Origin: Streptomyces cupreus | Lineage (GTDB): Bacteria; Actinomycetota; Actinomycetes; Streptomycetales; Streptomycetaceae | DNA length: 64,000 nt | Direction of reading: 5' to 3' | Assembly (NCBI RefSeq): GCF_014257025.1 | Contig: NZ_JACMSF010000001.1 | Span: forward strand, 186,001-250,000 | Part shown: positions 17,208 to 25,960 of the stretch, in pieces | Layout: every line of letters starts with the position of its first letter | Numbering within the stretch: position 1 is the stretch's first letter | Notes under the pieces: generated by a model | The model's input: only the letters and a program-made list of their open reading frames with translations | Told to the model about the DNA's origin: nothing | The model's database searches: none | Position numbers and translations under genes: made by a program

Positions 17208-17981
17208 TCAGCGGTAGGTGATGTCGGAGGCCGAGTACAGACAGTTGGTGCTGTCTGGGCCCGTGCCGACCGCGGTGTTGTTGTTGTACTTCTGGCAGGG
17301 GATGACCTTGCGGCTCGCGTCGTTGAGGATCGTGATGCCGCGCAGGGTCGCCACGTCGTTCCGGTTGACGTTGATGCCGACCAGGCGCGCGGTGGTCCCT
17401 GTGCCGGTCACCTCGATGTTGCTGAGGTTGACCTTGCGCGTGTACTGCGTGGAGCAGTCGCCGCAGGAGCGGTAGAGCGTCTTGAACTCGCTGACCGCGA
17501 AGTTGGAGATGTTCACCGTGCCGGGACCGTTGTGCTGGAAGACCTTATCCGCCGCCTTCTTCGCGCCGCCGCCGGTCACCGTGTAGGTGGAGCCGCCCCG
17601 GAAGGTCGCCGCGTCCTCGCCGACGTCCTCCCACCAGACGTTCTGCAGGGTGCAGTTGCCCTCGCAGTGGATGCCGTCGGCGCCGGGCGCGCCGATGATG
17701 ACGTTCTTCAGCGTCGCGCCGGCCGCGAGCCGGAAGATCGGGTCCTGGCCTTCTTCCTGGCCGTCGCCGGCCAGGTCGCCGCTGCCGTAGTACCGCTTCA
17801 TCCCGCCGTCGACCGTGCCGGACACGGGGATGGTGGCGCTCACCGGCCGGCTGCTGGTGGGGGTCGGCCAGGTGGCGGCGTGCGCCGCCGGAGCCGTTCC
17901 TGTCGTGGTCATGCCAACCGTGACGCCGAGTGAGGCGAGCCCGCCGATCAGGGCGCGACGCCTGGTGTGCCGTGAAGTCAT
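17208..17981 (-). CDS. Secreted pectate lyase, polysaccharide lyase family 3
   Basis: 257 residues with a signal peptide (RRRALIGGLASLGVTVGM, cut near AHA-AT), possibly Tat because of the triple Arg. The mature part is a right-handed beta-helix of PL3 type: TLKNVIIGAPGADGIHCEGNCTL, then VWWEDVGEDAATFRG, then KVFQHNGPGTVNISNF and LYRSCGDCSTQ. The conserved Asp/Glu calcium ligands and cysteines are all in place. It cleaves polygalacturonate outside the cell by beta-elimination. Divergent from a CBM2 esterase with several sugar-type operators in the gap, so both are probably part of a plant-polymer response. Confidence 0.92.
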   Translation of the reverse strand: MTSRHTRRRALIGGLASLGVTVGMTTTGTAPAAHAATWPTPTSSRPVSATIPVSGTVDGGMKRYYGSGDLAGDGQEEGQDPIFRLAAGATLKNVIIGAPGADGIHCEGNCTLQNVWWEDVGEDAATFRGGSTYTVTGGGAKKAADKVFQHNGPGTVNISNFAVSEFKTLYRSCGDCSTQYTRKVNLSNIEVTGTGTTARLVGINVNRNDVATLRGITILNDASRKVIPCQKYNNNTAVGTGPDSTNCLYSASDITYR

Positions 17982-18069
17982 GTCCCGATGCCTTCTTCTG
18001 AGTGGGGGTCAGATCTGTCGGCTCTTGTCGTGAACGGAGTTCGTGATTCTGAACACCATCCATGAACTG

Positions 18070-18108
18070 TGCGACCGATTGCGCCCGTTGGGGCGCCGGT
18101 CGGTCGCA
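18070..18108. promoter_or_regulatory. Long nested inverted repeat in the pectate lyase/esterase gap
   Basis: Outer arms TGCGACCGA and TCGGTCGCA and inner arms GCGCCC and GGGCGC around GTTG form a nested symmetrical structure. Similarity continues outwards (AACTG against CTGTT). It lies about 90 bases before the lyase start and about 210 before the esterase start, within the 333-base gap 17982-18314, which holds no gene. It could be an operator for a dimer or tetramer, or a transcribed hairpin. Confidence 0.45.
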
Positions 18109-18210
18109 CTGTTGAACGGAAGGTAGAGGGTAAGCGCTTTCTGGTCAACGCTTCACGCGCGACAGTTTCGGCCGCCGTGGTCGGCGGGCCGAGCGAATTC
18201 GTTCGAAGCG

Positions 18211-18224
18211 TGGGAGCGCTTCTA
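18211..18224 (+). promoter_or_regulatory. CebR-like box TGGGAGCGCTTCTA
   Basis: The site matches 12 of 14 positions of the CebR operator consensus (TGGGAGCGCTCCCA) recognised by the LacI-family cellobiose repressor in Streptomyces. It lies about 90 bases upstream of a cellulose-binding esterase. A second LacI-type core, AAGCGCTT, occurs at 18132-18139. Regulation by cello-oligosaccharides is inferred from these matches. Confidence 0.6.
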
Positions 18225-18314
18225 TGGCGGCCATGTGCATGCCACGATGCCCTGCCCAGACGTACCGCACTCGCCGATCCACGTCCACGAGCCGCCACCA
18301 GAAGGGACAAGGAC

Positions 18315-19607
18315 GTGCCCACCCCCACCAGAAGATCGCTGACGTTGGTAGCTCGCCTTGCGGCGCTCGCCGCCCTGTTCGTCACCACACCCGCCGCCCG
18401 CGCCGGGACCACCGACGTCGTCCCCGCCGCGACGCTCACCGAGGTGACGAACTTCGGCACCAACCCGAGCAACCTCCAGATGTACGTGTATGTCCCGGAC
18501 ACCGTGACCGACCGTCCCGCGGTTCTGGTCGCCGTGCACTACTGCACCGGATCCGGCCCGGCCATGTACTCCGGCACCGAGTACGCCTCGCTCGCCGACC
18601 GCTACGGGTTCATCGTGATCTACCCGTCGGTCACCCGCGCCGGCAAGTGCTTCGGCGTCGCCTCCCCGCAGTCCCTGACCAGAGGCGGCGGCAGCGACCC
18701 GGTGGGCATCAAGTCCATGGTCGACTGGGTCACCGGCACCTACGACGCCGACACCTCGCGGATCTACGCCACCGGCATCTCCTCCGGCGCGATGATGACC
18801 AACCTTCTGCTCGGCGTTTATCCCGATGTCTTCAAGGCGGGCGCAGCCTTCGCGGGCGTCCCGTTCGGCTGCTTCGCCACCACCGACGGCTCCGAGTGGA
18901 ACAGCGCCTGCGCGAACGGCACGATCACCCGCACCCCGCAGGCCTGGGGCGACCTCGTCCGGTCCGCGTACCCCGGCTACACCGGCCCCCGGCCGCGTAT
19001 GCAGCTCTGGCACGGCACCGAGGACGACGTGCTGCGCTACCCCAACTTCGGGGAGGAGATCAAGCAGTGGACGAACGTGCTCGGCCTCGGCCAGACCCCG
19101 GCCGCCACCGACACGCCCCAGTCCGGCTGGACCCGCACCCGCTACGGCGGCACCGGTGACCAGGCCCCCGTCGAGGCGATCAGCCTCCAGGGCGTCGGCC
19201 ACAGCCTCTACAGCTACGGCGTCATGGGCCCGCTCGCCATCGCCTTCTTCGGCCTCGACGACGACGGCCCCGCACCGCAGCCCCCGGCCGGCCCCTGCAA
19301 GGTGAGCGTCACCACCAATGCCTGGAACACCGGCCTGACCGGCTCCGTGACGATCACCAACACCGGCTCGACAACCGTGAACGGCTGGAAGCTGGGCTTC
19401 ACCCTGCCCACGGGGCAGACCATCACCAACGGCTGGAACGCCACGTACACCCCGGCCTCCGGGGCGGTCACGGCGACGAACGCCTCGTACAACGGCACGA
19501 TCGCGCCGAACGCGAGCGTCAGCATCGGCTATCAGGCGACCCATACGGGCAACAGCGCGGCCCCGGGCGCCTTCTCGCTGAACGGGACCGCCTGCACGGC
19601 CGGGTGA
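18315..19607 (+). CDS. Secreted PHB-depolymerase-family esterase (CE1, feruloyl/acetylxylan type) with C-terminal CBM2
   Basis: 430 residues. Signal peptide RRSLTLVARLAALAALFVTTPAARA; alpha/beta-hydrolase domain to about residue 315 with the nucleophile serine in GISSGAMMT, an LWHGTEDDVL acid region and the catalytic His in GVGHSLY. After a Pro linker (PAPQPPAGP) a family-2 cellulose-binding module follows: CKVSVTTNAWNTG, then NTGSTTVNGWKLGFTLP, ending in C. It should release acetyl or feruloyl groups from cellulose-bound xylan outside the cell. GTG 18315 follows GAAGGG. A CebR-like box upstream supports induction on cellulosic substrate. Confidence 0.92.
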   Translation: MPTPTRRSLTLVARLAALAALFVTTPAARAGTTDVVPAATLTEVTNFGTNPSNLQMYVYVPDTVTDRPAVLVAVHYCTGSGPAMYSGTEYASLADRYGFIVIYPSVTRAGKCFGVASPQSLTRGGGSDPVGIKSMVDWVTGTYDADTSRIYATGISSGAMMTNLLLGVYPDVFKAGAAFAGVPFGCFATTDGSEWNSACANGTITRTPQAWGDLVRSAYPGYTGPRPRMQLWHGTEDDVLRYPNFGEEIKQWTNVLGLGQTPAATDTPQSGWTRTRYGGTGDQAPVEAISLQGVGHSLYSYGVMGPLAIAFFGLDDDGPAPQPPAGPCKVSVTTNAWNTGLTGSVTITNTGSTTVNGWKLGFTLPTGQTITNGWNATYTPASGAVTATNASYNGTIAPNASVSIGYQATHTGNSAAPGAFSLNGTACTAG

Positions 19608-19614
19608 GCTCACA

Positions 19615-19643
19615 GCCGTCGGGGGGCGGGTCCCCCCGACGGC
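19615..19643. terminator. Terminator after the CBM2 esterase gene
   Basis: Arms GCCGTCGGGGGG and CCCCCCGACGGC form a perfect 12-bp stem with a 5-base loop, 8 bases after the esterase stop codon. Confidence 0.8.
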
Positions 19644-19753
19644 CGGAATCGGGCCGGCGCCTCCTTTTCGGATTCCGAATCCCGGGAACCCGCCGGATCA
19701 AGAAGAGATCCGCAGGTGTCCTGCGGAGATCGGCTCGGGAGGCGAGAAGAGTC

Positions 19754-20218
19754 ATGGCACACGAGACATCGTCGACCACACTGCCGCAGCCGCTGCGCAT
19801 GACCGTTTCGGCGCTCGGCAAGGTGCCGGGCGCGGGGACCGTGGGCAAGGCGGCCGAAGGCGCGCTCGACGCGATCGGCACCGTATCGCCGCGCGGGCGG
19901 CGGATCGCGGTATACACCGGGGCCGGTCTGCTCGGCGTCGCGGGCCTGGTGGAGTGGCCCGTCGCTGTCACCGTGGCGGCCGCGGCCTGGCTGACCCAGC
20001 CGCGACCTCATGAGGAGTCGGCAACCACGAGCACGACATCCGCGCCGACCAGGAAGGCTCCGGCCAAGAAGGCGTCGGCCAGGAAGGCTCCGGCCAAGAA
20101 GGCGTCGGCCAGGAAGGCTCCGGCCAGGAAGGCCCCCGCAACCAAGAAGGCGTCGGCCAAGAAGGCCCCGTCCGGCAAGCCGTCCACCGCCCGCCGCAGC
20201 AGCCGCACCACGAGCTGA
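19754..20218 (+). CDS. Small membrane protein with lysine/alanine-rich tail, coupled to a P-type ATPase
   Basis: 154 residues. Residues 1-50 are soluble ([21 protein letters not shown]). One transmembrane segment lies at about 54-78 ([22 protein letters not shown]). The last about 60 residues are a basic tail of repeated [10 protein letters not shown] units like histone H1 tails. The stop is 8 bases before the giant P-type ATPase start, so the two form an operon. The layout (one helix, a PV..AVT..A.AW segment, charged C-terminus) recalls PacL/DUF1490 accessory proteins of mycobacterial P-ATPases; this is resemblance, not shown homology. The tail could contact phospholipid, nucleic acid or the ATPase. 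Confidence 0.75.
   Translation: MAHETSSTTLPQPLRMTVSALGKVPGAGTVGKAAEGALDAIGTVSPRGRRIAVYTGAGLLGVAGLVEWPVAVTVAAAAWLTQPRPHEESATTSTTSAPTRKAPAKKASARKAPAKKASARKAPARKAPATKKASAKKAPSGKPSTARRSSRTTS
20051..20128 (+). repeat. 30-bp tandem coding repeat
   Basis: Two exact 30-bp copies (20051-20080 and 20081-20110) and a partial third encode [10 protein letters not shown] units in the lysine-rich tail. Such identical DNA copies predict length variation between strains by slippage or recombination. Confidence 0.85.
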
Positions 20219-20226
20219 GGCTTGCC

Positions 20227-23200
20227 ATGGGCCTGCTGACAGGACCCGCCGCCGCTGCCGGACTGGTGCTGGGCGCCCCCCGGTTGCTGGCGCGCGGAGC
20301 CGCGCCCGCCGTGGGGGCCGCCGCCGGCGCCGTGGCCGGGACGGCGCGGGCCGGGGTGAGGAGTGCTGACGCCGTTGTCAGGGTGACCCGCGTCGCCCGT
20401 AACGCGCTGCCGGGCGGCGAGGACCACTGGCGCTCGGGCAGGCGGGCGCACTTGGCACTGCGGCCCGTGTCGGACCGGGCGCGGCGGGAGGGTGGGACGG
20501 CCCCTGCCGCGCGGCGCGTGGCCAGGGCCCTCGCCGAGCATCCGGAGGTGGCGTACGCCTACTGGGACGGCGGACTGGCCCGCCTGGTGGTGGTCGCGCG
20601 CGAGGAAGCCGTCACGGACCGGGTGCTGGAGAGGGCGAGCGCCCTCGCCGAACGCCACGGACTCGGCCCGGGCGACGATTCGGTCGAGGACATCACGCAC
20701 CCCGGCGACCCCGCCGGCATCCGCACCGCCGCGGCAGCGCTCCTGGCCGACGCCATCGGCACCGGTGCCGCGCTCACCACGTACGCGCTACGGCTGCCGC
20801 CCTCGCCCCGCTTCATCACCGCGGCCGTGACCCTGCTGCGCGAGAACCCCCGCTTCCGCGGCCTGCTCCGCGAGCGCTACGGCCGTTCCCGCACCGACCT
20901 GCTCCTGGCCGTCGCCAACGCCGCCGCGCACGGCGCGGGCCAGACCCCGACCTCCCTGCTGCTGGATGGCACCCTGCGCGCCTTCCAGCTCGCGGAGACC
21001 GTGGCACGGGCCGCCGCCTTCGACACCGTCCACGACCGGCTCTGCTCACCCGACCGCGTCGACGTGTCCCCGGACGTCTGTCCCCGCCCGCCCCTGCGCT
21101 CCACGCCCGCCCACGAGTACGCCAACCACGCCGAGACCGGCAGTGTGGCCGGCGCCCTCGCGACCCTGCTGGTCAAGCACGACGCCGCCGACGCCGCCGA
21201 GGCCGTCCTCGCGGGCTCGCCCAAGGCCGCCCGCTACGGGCCCGCCGCCTTCAACGCCGTCCTCGGCTGCGCCCTGGCCCGCACCGGAGTCCTCGTCCGC
21301 GACCCCGAGCGGGTACGGCGACTGGAGACCGCCCACACGCTCGTCCTGCACCCCAGCGCCCTGTGCACCGACGGCGAGGCGGGCGCGGACCCCTGGACCG
21401 AGGCCGTCCTGGACGCCGCCCGCCACGCCGGTCTGCGCGTCGTGGTCGTCGACCATCCCGCCCTGGAGGACTTCACCGCCCTCGCCGACCGCGTCGTACA
21501 CCACCGTCCGCTGCCCGACGTGGTCGAGTCGCTGCGTGAGCACGGAGGCGTCGTCACGGTCGCCCGGCCGGAGTCGGCCGACGACAGCGACGTCCTGAAG
21601 GGGCTCCTGGGCTCCGACGTGGCCGTCGCGCTCGCGGACCGGGACGCGGCCGTGGTGTGGGGCGCGGACGTCGTGGCCCCGGGCGGCCTCGCCGACGTAT
21701 GGCGACTGCTCACCTCCGTCCCCGCCGCCCGCAAAGTGGGCAGCAGATCGCAGACGCTGGCCAGGTCCGGTGCCGCGCTCTCCGGGCTGCTGGTGGCTAT
21801 CAGCGAGTCCCGGCGCGGCCGGCGCGCCCCCGTCCCGGGGCTGCGGCACGCTCCCGTCGACCTCAGCGCAGCGTTCGCCCTGGTGTCCGGAGCGCGGGCC
21901 GCCGTCGGCGTGGCGGCGACCCGCGCTCCGCACCCCCGCGCGCGGGTGGCCTGGCACGCCCTGCGGCTCTCCGACGTACGGTCCCGGCTGCGCCGCCGGG
22001 CCGAGGGGGAGCTGTCGGTCGTGGAGCAGGCGACGACCCGCGTCCACCGGGCGGCCGATGCCGCGGGACGCGTCCCCGTGCTGGCCCCGGTCCGCTGGTC
22101 GGTGCAGCTGGCGCGGGCCGTACGCGGCGAGCTGGACGATCCGCTCACCCCGGTGCTGGCGGTCGGCTCGGCGGCCTCGGCGATCCTCGGCTCGGCGGTG
22201 GACGCGCTGCTCGTCGTCGGCGCCCTCGACCTCAACGCCCTGGTCGGCGGCGTGCAGCGGCTACGGGCCGAGCGTGCCCTGGCCGGGCTGGTGGCCGAGC
22301 AGAAACGGCGGGCCCGCCTCGCGCCGGACGGATCCGCGGACGGGGCGACGTCCCCGCGCACCGTCGACGCCGCCAAACTCATCCCCGGCCAGATCATCGA
22401 GCTCAAGGCCGACGACGTGGTCCCCGCCGACGGGCGTCTCCTCTGGGAGGACGGCCTGGAGGTCGACGAATCCGCGCTCACCGGCGAATCGCTGCCGGTC
22501 GACAAGCAGACGGCCCCCACTCCGCACGCGCCCGTGGCCGACCGCCGCTGCATGGTGTTCGAGGGCACGACCGTGGTCGCCGGCCAAGCCCGGGCCATGG
22601 TCGTGGAGACCGGTGACCGCACCGAGGCCTCCCGTGCCGTCTCCCTCGCCGCCCGCAAGCCCCCGTCGGCCGGGGTGCAGGCCCGGCTCCAGGAACTCAC
22701 CGCCAAGGCCCTGCCGTTGACCATGGCGGGCGGTGCCGCGGTGACCGGACTGTCCCTGCTGCGCGGCACCCCGATCCGACAGGCGGTCAGCGGCGGCGTG
22801 GCGGTGGCGGTGGCCGCCGTTCCCGAGGGACTGCCGCTCGTCGCCACGGCCGCCCAACTGGCCGCCGCACGCCGGCTCAGCCAAAGGGGCGTCCTGGTAC
22901 GGGCCCCGCGCACCCTGGAGGCCCTCGGCCGGATGGACACCCTCTGCTTCGACAAGACGGGCACCCTCACCGAGAACCGCCTCCGCCTCGTCCGCGTCAC
23001 CGACGCCGAGGGCACCACCGGAAAGCCGGACGAGAAGAGGAGCGCGGACGTCCTGCGGATCGCGGCCCGCGCCTGCCCGGTCCTCGACGGTGACTCGGAC
23101 CGCCCGGTGCACGCCACCGACGAGGCCGTCCTGGACGCGGCCGACAAGGACCCCGACTGGACACAGACCGGGGACCTGCCCTTCGAGGCCGCCCGCGGCT

Positions 23201-24501
23201 ACGCCGCCGCCGTGGGCCACACCAAGGACGACGACCGCATGCTTGTGGTCAAAGGCGCCCCGGAAACCGTCCTGCCCGCCTGCCGCGACCTGCCCGACCA
23301 CGCCACCAAGGCCGCCCAGACCCTGGCCCGCGACGGCCTGCGCGTCCTCGCGGTCGCCCGGCGCGGGCAGCGGACGGAAGACGCGGCCGTACTCGAAGAA
23401 CCCCTGCGGGACCTGGAGTTCACCGGCCTGCTCGGCCTGGCCGACGTCCCGCGCGAGACTTCCCAGGCGCTGGTGCACGGGCTGCGCGAGGAAGGCGTAC
23501 GGCCGGTCATGCTCACCGGCGACCATCCACAGACCGCACGCGCCATCGCCGTGGAGCTGGGCTGGCCCGAGGACACGGCCGTGGCCACCGGCGATGAACT
23601 GGCCCACGCCGACCGGTCGGAGCGGGCCCGCATGCTGCACGACGTCGGTGTCGTGGCCCGGGTCGCGCCGGAGCAGAAACTCCAGGTCGTGGAGGCGCTG
23701 CGGGACGCGGGCCGGGTGGTCGGCATGGTCGGCGACGGCGCCAATGACGCGGCCGCCATCCGCGCCGCCGACATCGGCGTCGGCATCAGCGCCCGGGGCT
23801 CGGCCGCTGCCCGCAACGCGGCCGACCTGGTGCTCACCGACGACGACCTCACCGTCCTCATCGAGGCGATCGCCGAGGGCCGCGCCCTGTGGCACAGCGT
23901 CGCCGACGCCATCGCCATCCTCATCGGCGGCAACGCGGGTGAGGTGGGCTTCGGGATCGTCGGCACGCTCCTCGCCGGGTCCGCGCCGCTGTCCACCCGG
24001 CAGATGCTGCTGGTCAACCTGTTCACGGACCTGTTCCCGGCGATGGCCGTCTCGGTCACCCCGCACCAGGACCCGAGCGACGAGGAGACCCACGACGACA
24101 AGCCCCTCGGCACTTCTCTGCTCGGCGCCCCGCTGATGGAACAGATCCGCCACCGAGCCATGACCACGACCCTGGGCGCGGTGGCCGCCTGGCTCATCGG
24201 CCGCTTCACCCCGGGCTCGGCCCGCCGCTCCACGACGATGGCCCTGTGCGCGGTGGTGGGTACCCAGCTCGCCCAGACCCTCGCCGACCGCCGCGACAGC
24301 CCCTTGGTCCGGGTCACCTCCCTCGGCTCCGCCGCCGTCCTGGTGGCCGTGGTCCAGACCCCGGGCGTCAGCCGCCTGTTCGGCTGCACTCCGCTCGGCC
24401 CGATCGCCTGGACCGGGGTGGCCGGGGCGATCGCGCTGGCGCTGGCGGGCCAGCGGGCGCTGCCGCCACTGGAGGAGATCGTACGGCGGTTGAACCGTTA
24501 G
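20227..24501 (+). CDS. Giant cation-translocating P-type ATPase (CtpI/CtpH-like)
   Basis: 1424 residues, nearly twice a standard P-ATPase. The first about 690 form an unusual N-terminal region with helices, an HMA-like segment ([26 protein letters not shown], residues about 98-125) and a degenerate second domain. The catalytic core follows: TGES at 752-755, [12 protein letters not shown] in the ion-path helix, the phosphorylated Asp909 in [10 protein letters not shown], and GDGAND at 1169-1174. The PEGLP motif and lack of CPC argue for an alkali or alkaline-earth cation rather than a heavy metal. It resembles mycobacterial CtpI/CtpH. Cotranscribed with the small membrane protein; its stop TAG overlaps the permease stop on the other strand. 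Confidence 0.9.
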   Translation: MGLLTGPAAAAGLVLGAPRLLARGAAPAVGAAAGAVAGTARAGVRSADAVVRVTRVARNALPGGEDHWRSGRRAHLALRPVSDRARREGGTAPAARRVARALAEHPEVAYAYWDGGLARLVVVAREEAVTDRVLERASALAERHGLGPGDDSVEDITHPGDPAGIRTAAAALLADAIGTGAALTTYALRLPPSPRFITAAVTLLRENPRFRGLLRERYGRSRTDLLLAVANAAAHGAGQTPTSLLLDGTLRAFQLAETVARAAAFDTVHDRLCSPDRVDVSPDVCPRPPLRSTPAHEYANHAETGSVAGALATLLVKHDAADAAEAVLAGSPKAARYGPAAFNAVLGCALARTGVLVRDPERVRRLETAHTLVLHPSALCTDGEAGADPWTEAVLDAARHAGLRVVVVDHPALEDFTALADRVVHHRPLPDVVESLREHGGVVTVARPESADDSDVLKGLLGSDVAVALADRDAAVVWGADVVAPGGLADVWRLLTSVPAARKVGSRSQTLARSGAALSGLLVAISESRRGRRAPVPGLRHAPVDLSAAFALVSGARAAVGVAATRAPHPRARVAWHALRLSDVRSRLRRRAEGELSVVEQATTRVHRAADAAGRVPVLAPVRWSVQLARAVRGELDDPLTPVLAVGSAASAILGSAVDALLVVGALDLNALVGGVQRLRAERALAGLVAEQKRRARLAPDGSADGATSPRTVDAAKLIPGQIIELKADDVVPADGRLLWEDGLEVDESALTGESLPVDKQTAPTPHAPVADRRCMVFEGTTVVAGQARAMVVETGDRTEASRAVSLAARKPPSAGVQARLQELTAKALPLTMAGGAAVTGLSLLRGTPIRQAVSGGVAVAVAAVPEGLPLVATAAQLAAARRLSQRGVLVRAPRTLEALGRMDTLCFDKTGTLTENRLRLVRVTDAEGTTGKPDEKRSADVLRIAARACPVLDGDSDRPVHATDEAVLDAADKDPDWTQTGDLPFEAARGYAAAVGHTKDDDRMLVVKGAPETVLPACRDLPDHATKAAQTLARDGLRVLAVARRGQRTEDAAVLEEPLRDLEFTGLLGLADVPRETSQALVHGLREEGVRPVMLTGDHPQTARAIAVELGWPEDTAVATGDELAHADRSERARMLHDVGVVARVAPEQKLQVVEALRDAGRVVGMVGDGANDAAAIRAADIGVGISARGSAAARNAADLVLTDDDLTVLIEAIAEGRALWHSVADAIAILIGGNAGEVGFGIVGTLLAGSAPLSTRQMLLVNLFTDLFPAMAVSVTPHQDPSDEETHDDKPLGTSLLGAPLMEQIRHRAMTTTLGAVAAWLIGRFTPGSARRSTTMALCAVVGTQLAQTLADRRDSPLVRVTSLGSAAVLVAVVQTPGVSRLFGCTPLGPIAWTGVAGAIALALAGQRALPPLEEIVRRLNR

Positions 24502-25826
24502 GCGACTTCCTCGCGTGCCGTCACTTCGACAGACGTCTTCGAGGGAAGGTGGTTGAACAGCAGGTTCAGCACGATCGCCGTCAGACACCCGGCGCTGATC
24601 CCGCTGTGCATCACCGTCTGGAACCAGTCGGGGAACTCGTCGTAGATCGTCGGCACACCCACCGGCAGCACACCCATCGCGACCGAAACCGCCACCACCG
24701 TCAGGTTGTTGTTGCCCTTGAAGTCGACCTGGGCCAGGGTCCTCAGGCCGCTCGCGGCCACCGTCCCGAACATCACCAGACCGGCACCGCCCAGCACCGG
24801 CGCCGGTATCGCCGCCACCACCGCGCCCAGCTTGGGCAGCAGACCGAGCAGGACGAGGATGCCGCCCGCGGCGGCGACGACCCAGCGGCTGCGCACCCGG
24901 GTCATGCCGACGAGGCCCACGTTCTGCGCGTACGCCGTGTAGGGGAAGGTGTTGAAGACGCCGCCGAGCACGGTCGACAGGCCGTCCGCGCGCAGTCCGT
25001 CGGACAGGGACCGCGAGTCGACCTTGCGGTCGGTCATCTCGCCGACCGCGATGAAGTCACCGGTCGTCTCGGTCATGCACACCAGCGCGACGACCAGCAT
25101 CGACACGATCGCCGACGCCTCGAACGTCGGCGCGCCGAAGTGGAACGGCGTGCTGATCCCCACCCAGTCCGCGTCGGACACCCCGCCGAAGTCCGTGAAC
25201 CCGAACGGCACGGCGACGGCGAGCCCCACGACGATGCCGACCAGCACGGCGATCCGGCTCAGGAAGACCGGCGCGAACCTCTGCACGCCCACGACCACCG
25301 CCAGCACGAACGCCGCAAGCGCGAGGTTCTTGGGCTCCCCGAAGTCCTCCGAACCGGCGCCGCCCGCGGCCCAGTTGCCCGCGACCGGCAGCAGGGAGAT
25401 GCCGATGATCAGGATCACCGTGCCCGTGACGAGCGGCGGGAAGAAGCGCAACAGCCTGCCGAGCACCGGTGCCAGCAGCATGATCGCCAGCCCCGCGACG
25501 ATCACCGAGCCGTAGATCGCGGGCAGTCCGCCGCCCGTCGTACCGATGATCACCATCGGTGATACGGCCGCGAAGGTGCAGCCCTGCATGATCGGCAGCC
25601 GTACGCCGAAGCGCCAGAAGCCGATGCACTGGATGAGCGTGGCGATGCCGCACACCAGGAGGTCGGCGGTGATCAGGTACGCCAGGTCCGCGGGCGGCAA
25701 CTTCATCGCGCCGCCGACGATCAGCGGGACCGCGACGGCGCCCGCATACATCGCGAGGACGTGTTGGAGGCCGAAAGCGGCCAGTTGGCGGGCGGGTGGG
25801 ACTTCGTCTACGGGGTGCGTGGTCAT
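24498..25826 (-). CDS. NCS2 nucleobase:cation symporter (xanthine/urate permease type)
   Basis: 442 residues with about 14 membrane segments (for example GLQHVLAMYAGAVAVPLIVGG and VTGTVILIIGISLLPVAG). The NAT/NCS2 signature is present as FNTFPYTAYAQNVGLVGMTRV, the form found in purine (xanthine, uric acid) permeases rather than uracil carriers. The substrate-binding ETTGDFIAVGE helix is also visible. It imports a purine base with protons or sodium across the plasma membrane. ATG 25826 is chosen from the conserved start MTTHPVDEVPPARQL. No purine catabolic gene lies next to it. Confidence 0.9.
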   Translation of the reverse strand: MTTHPVDEVPPARQLAAFGLQHVLAMYAGAVAVPLIVGGAMKLPPADLAYLITADLLVCGIATLIQCIGFWRFGVRLPIMQGCTFAAVSPMVIIGTTGGGLPAIYGSVIVAGLAIMLLAPVLGRLLRFFPPLVTGTVILIIGISLLPVAGNWAAGGAGSEDFGEPKNLALAAFVLAVVVGVQRFAPVFLSRIAVLVGIVVGLAVAVPFGFTDFGGVSDADWVGISTPFHFGAPTFEASAIVSMLVVALVCMTETTGDFIAVGEMTDRKVDSRSLSDGLRADGLSTVLGGVFNTFPYTAYAQNVGLVGMTRVRSRWVVAAAGGILVLLGLLPKLGAVVAAIPAPVLGGAGLVMFGTVAASGLRTLAQVDFKGNNNLTVVAVSVAMGVLPVGVPTIYDEFPDWFQTVMHSGISAGCLTAIVLNLLFNHLPSKTSVEVTAREEVA

Positions 25827-25888
25827 GGGCGAGACCGTAGGCCCCTTGAACAGTTTGTTGATTTCTGATGTGTTTCCGGTCCGTGTCC

Positions 25889-25960
25889 CGCTGCGGGCCG
25901 GTGGGGGCTGGTCGCGCCCGCGCGGCGGTAGCCGCACATCGCTTGCAGCCCCGCGCCCCT
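25889..25960. repeat. REP-like dispersed element, copy 1
   Basis: The segment holds GGCTGGTCGCGC (25906-25917) and CCCCGCGCCCCT (25949-25960), with nested hairpins GGGGCTG/CAGCCCC and GCGGC/GCCGC. The same two blocks recur at 45881-45908. Its last base is the first base of the FprA stop codon. It is of the intergenic repeat type common in Streptomyces; a terminator-like role between these same-strand genes is possible. Confidence 0.6.

Noticed and set aside
20051..20128. Short direct repeats that might suggest a CRISPR array
   Set aside because: The repeats are tandem without spacers and in frame in a lysine-rich tail.
22261..24588. 775-codon open frame antisense to the P-type ATPase
   Set aside because: The product has no recognisable domain and consists of Gly, Arg, Asp and His. 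The opposite strand carries all P-ATPase motifs.
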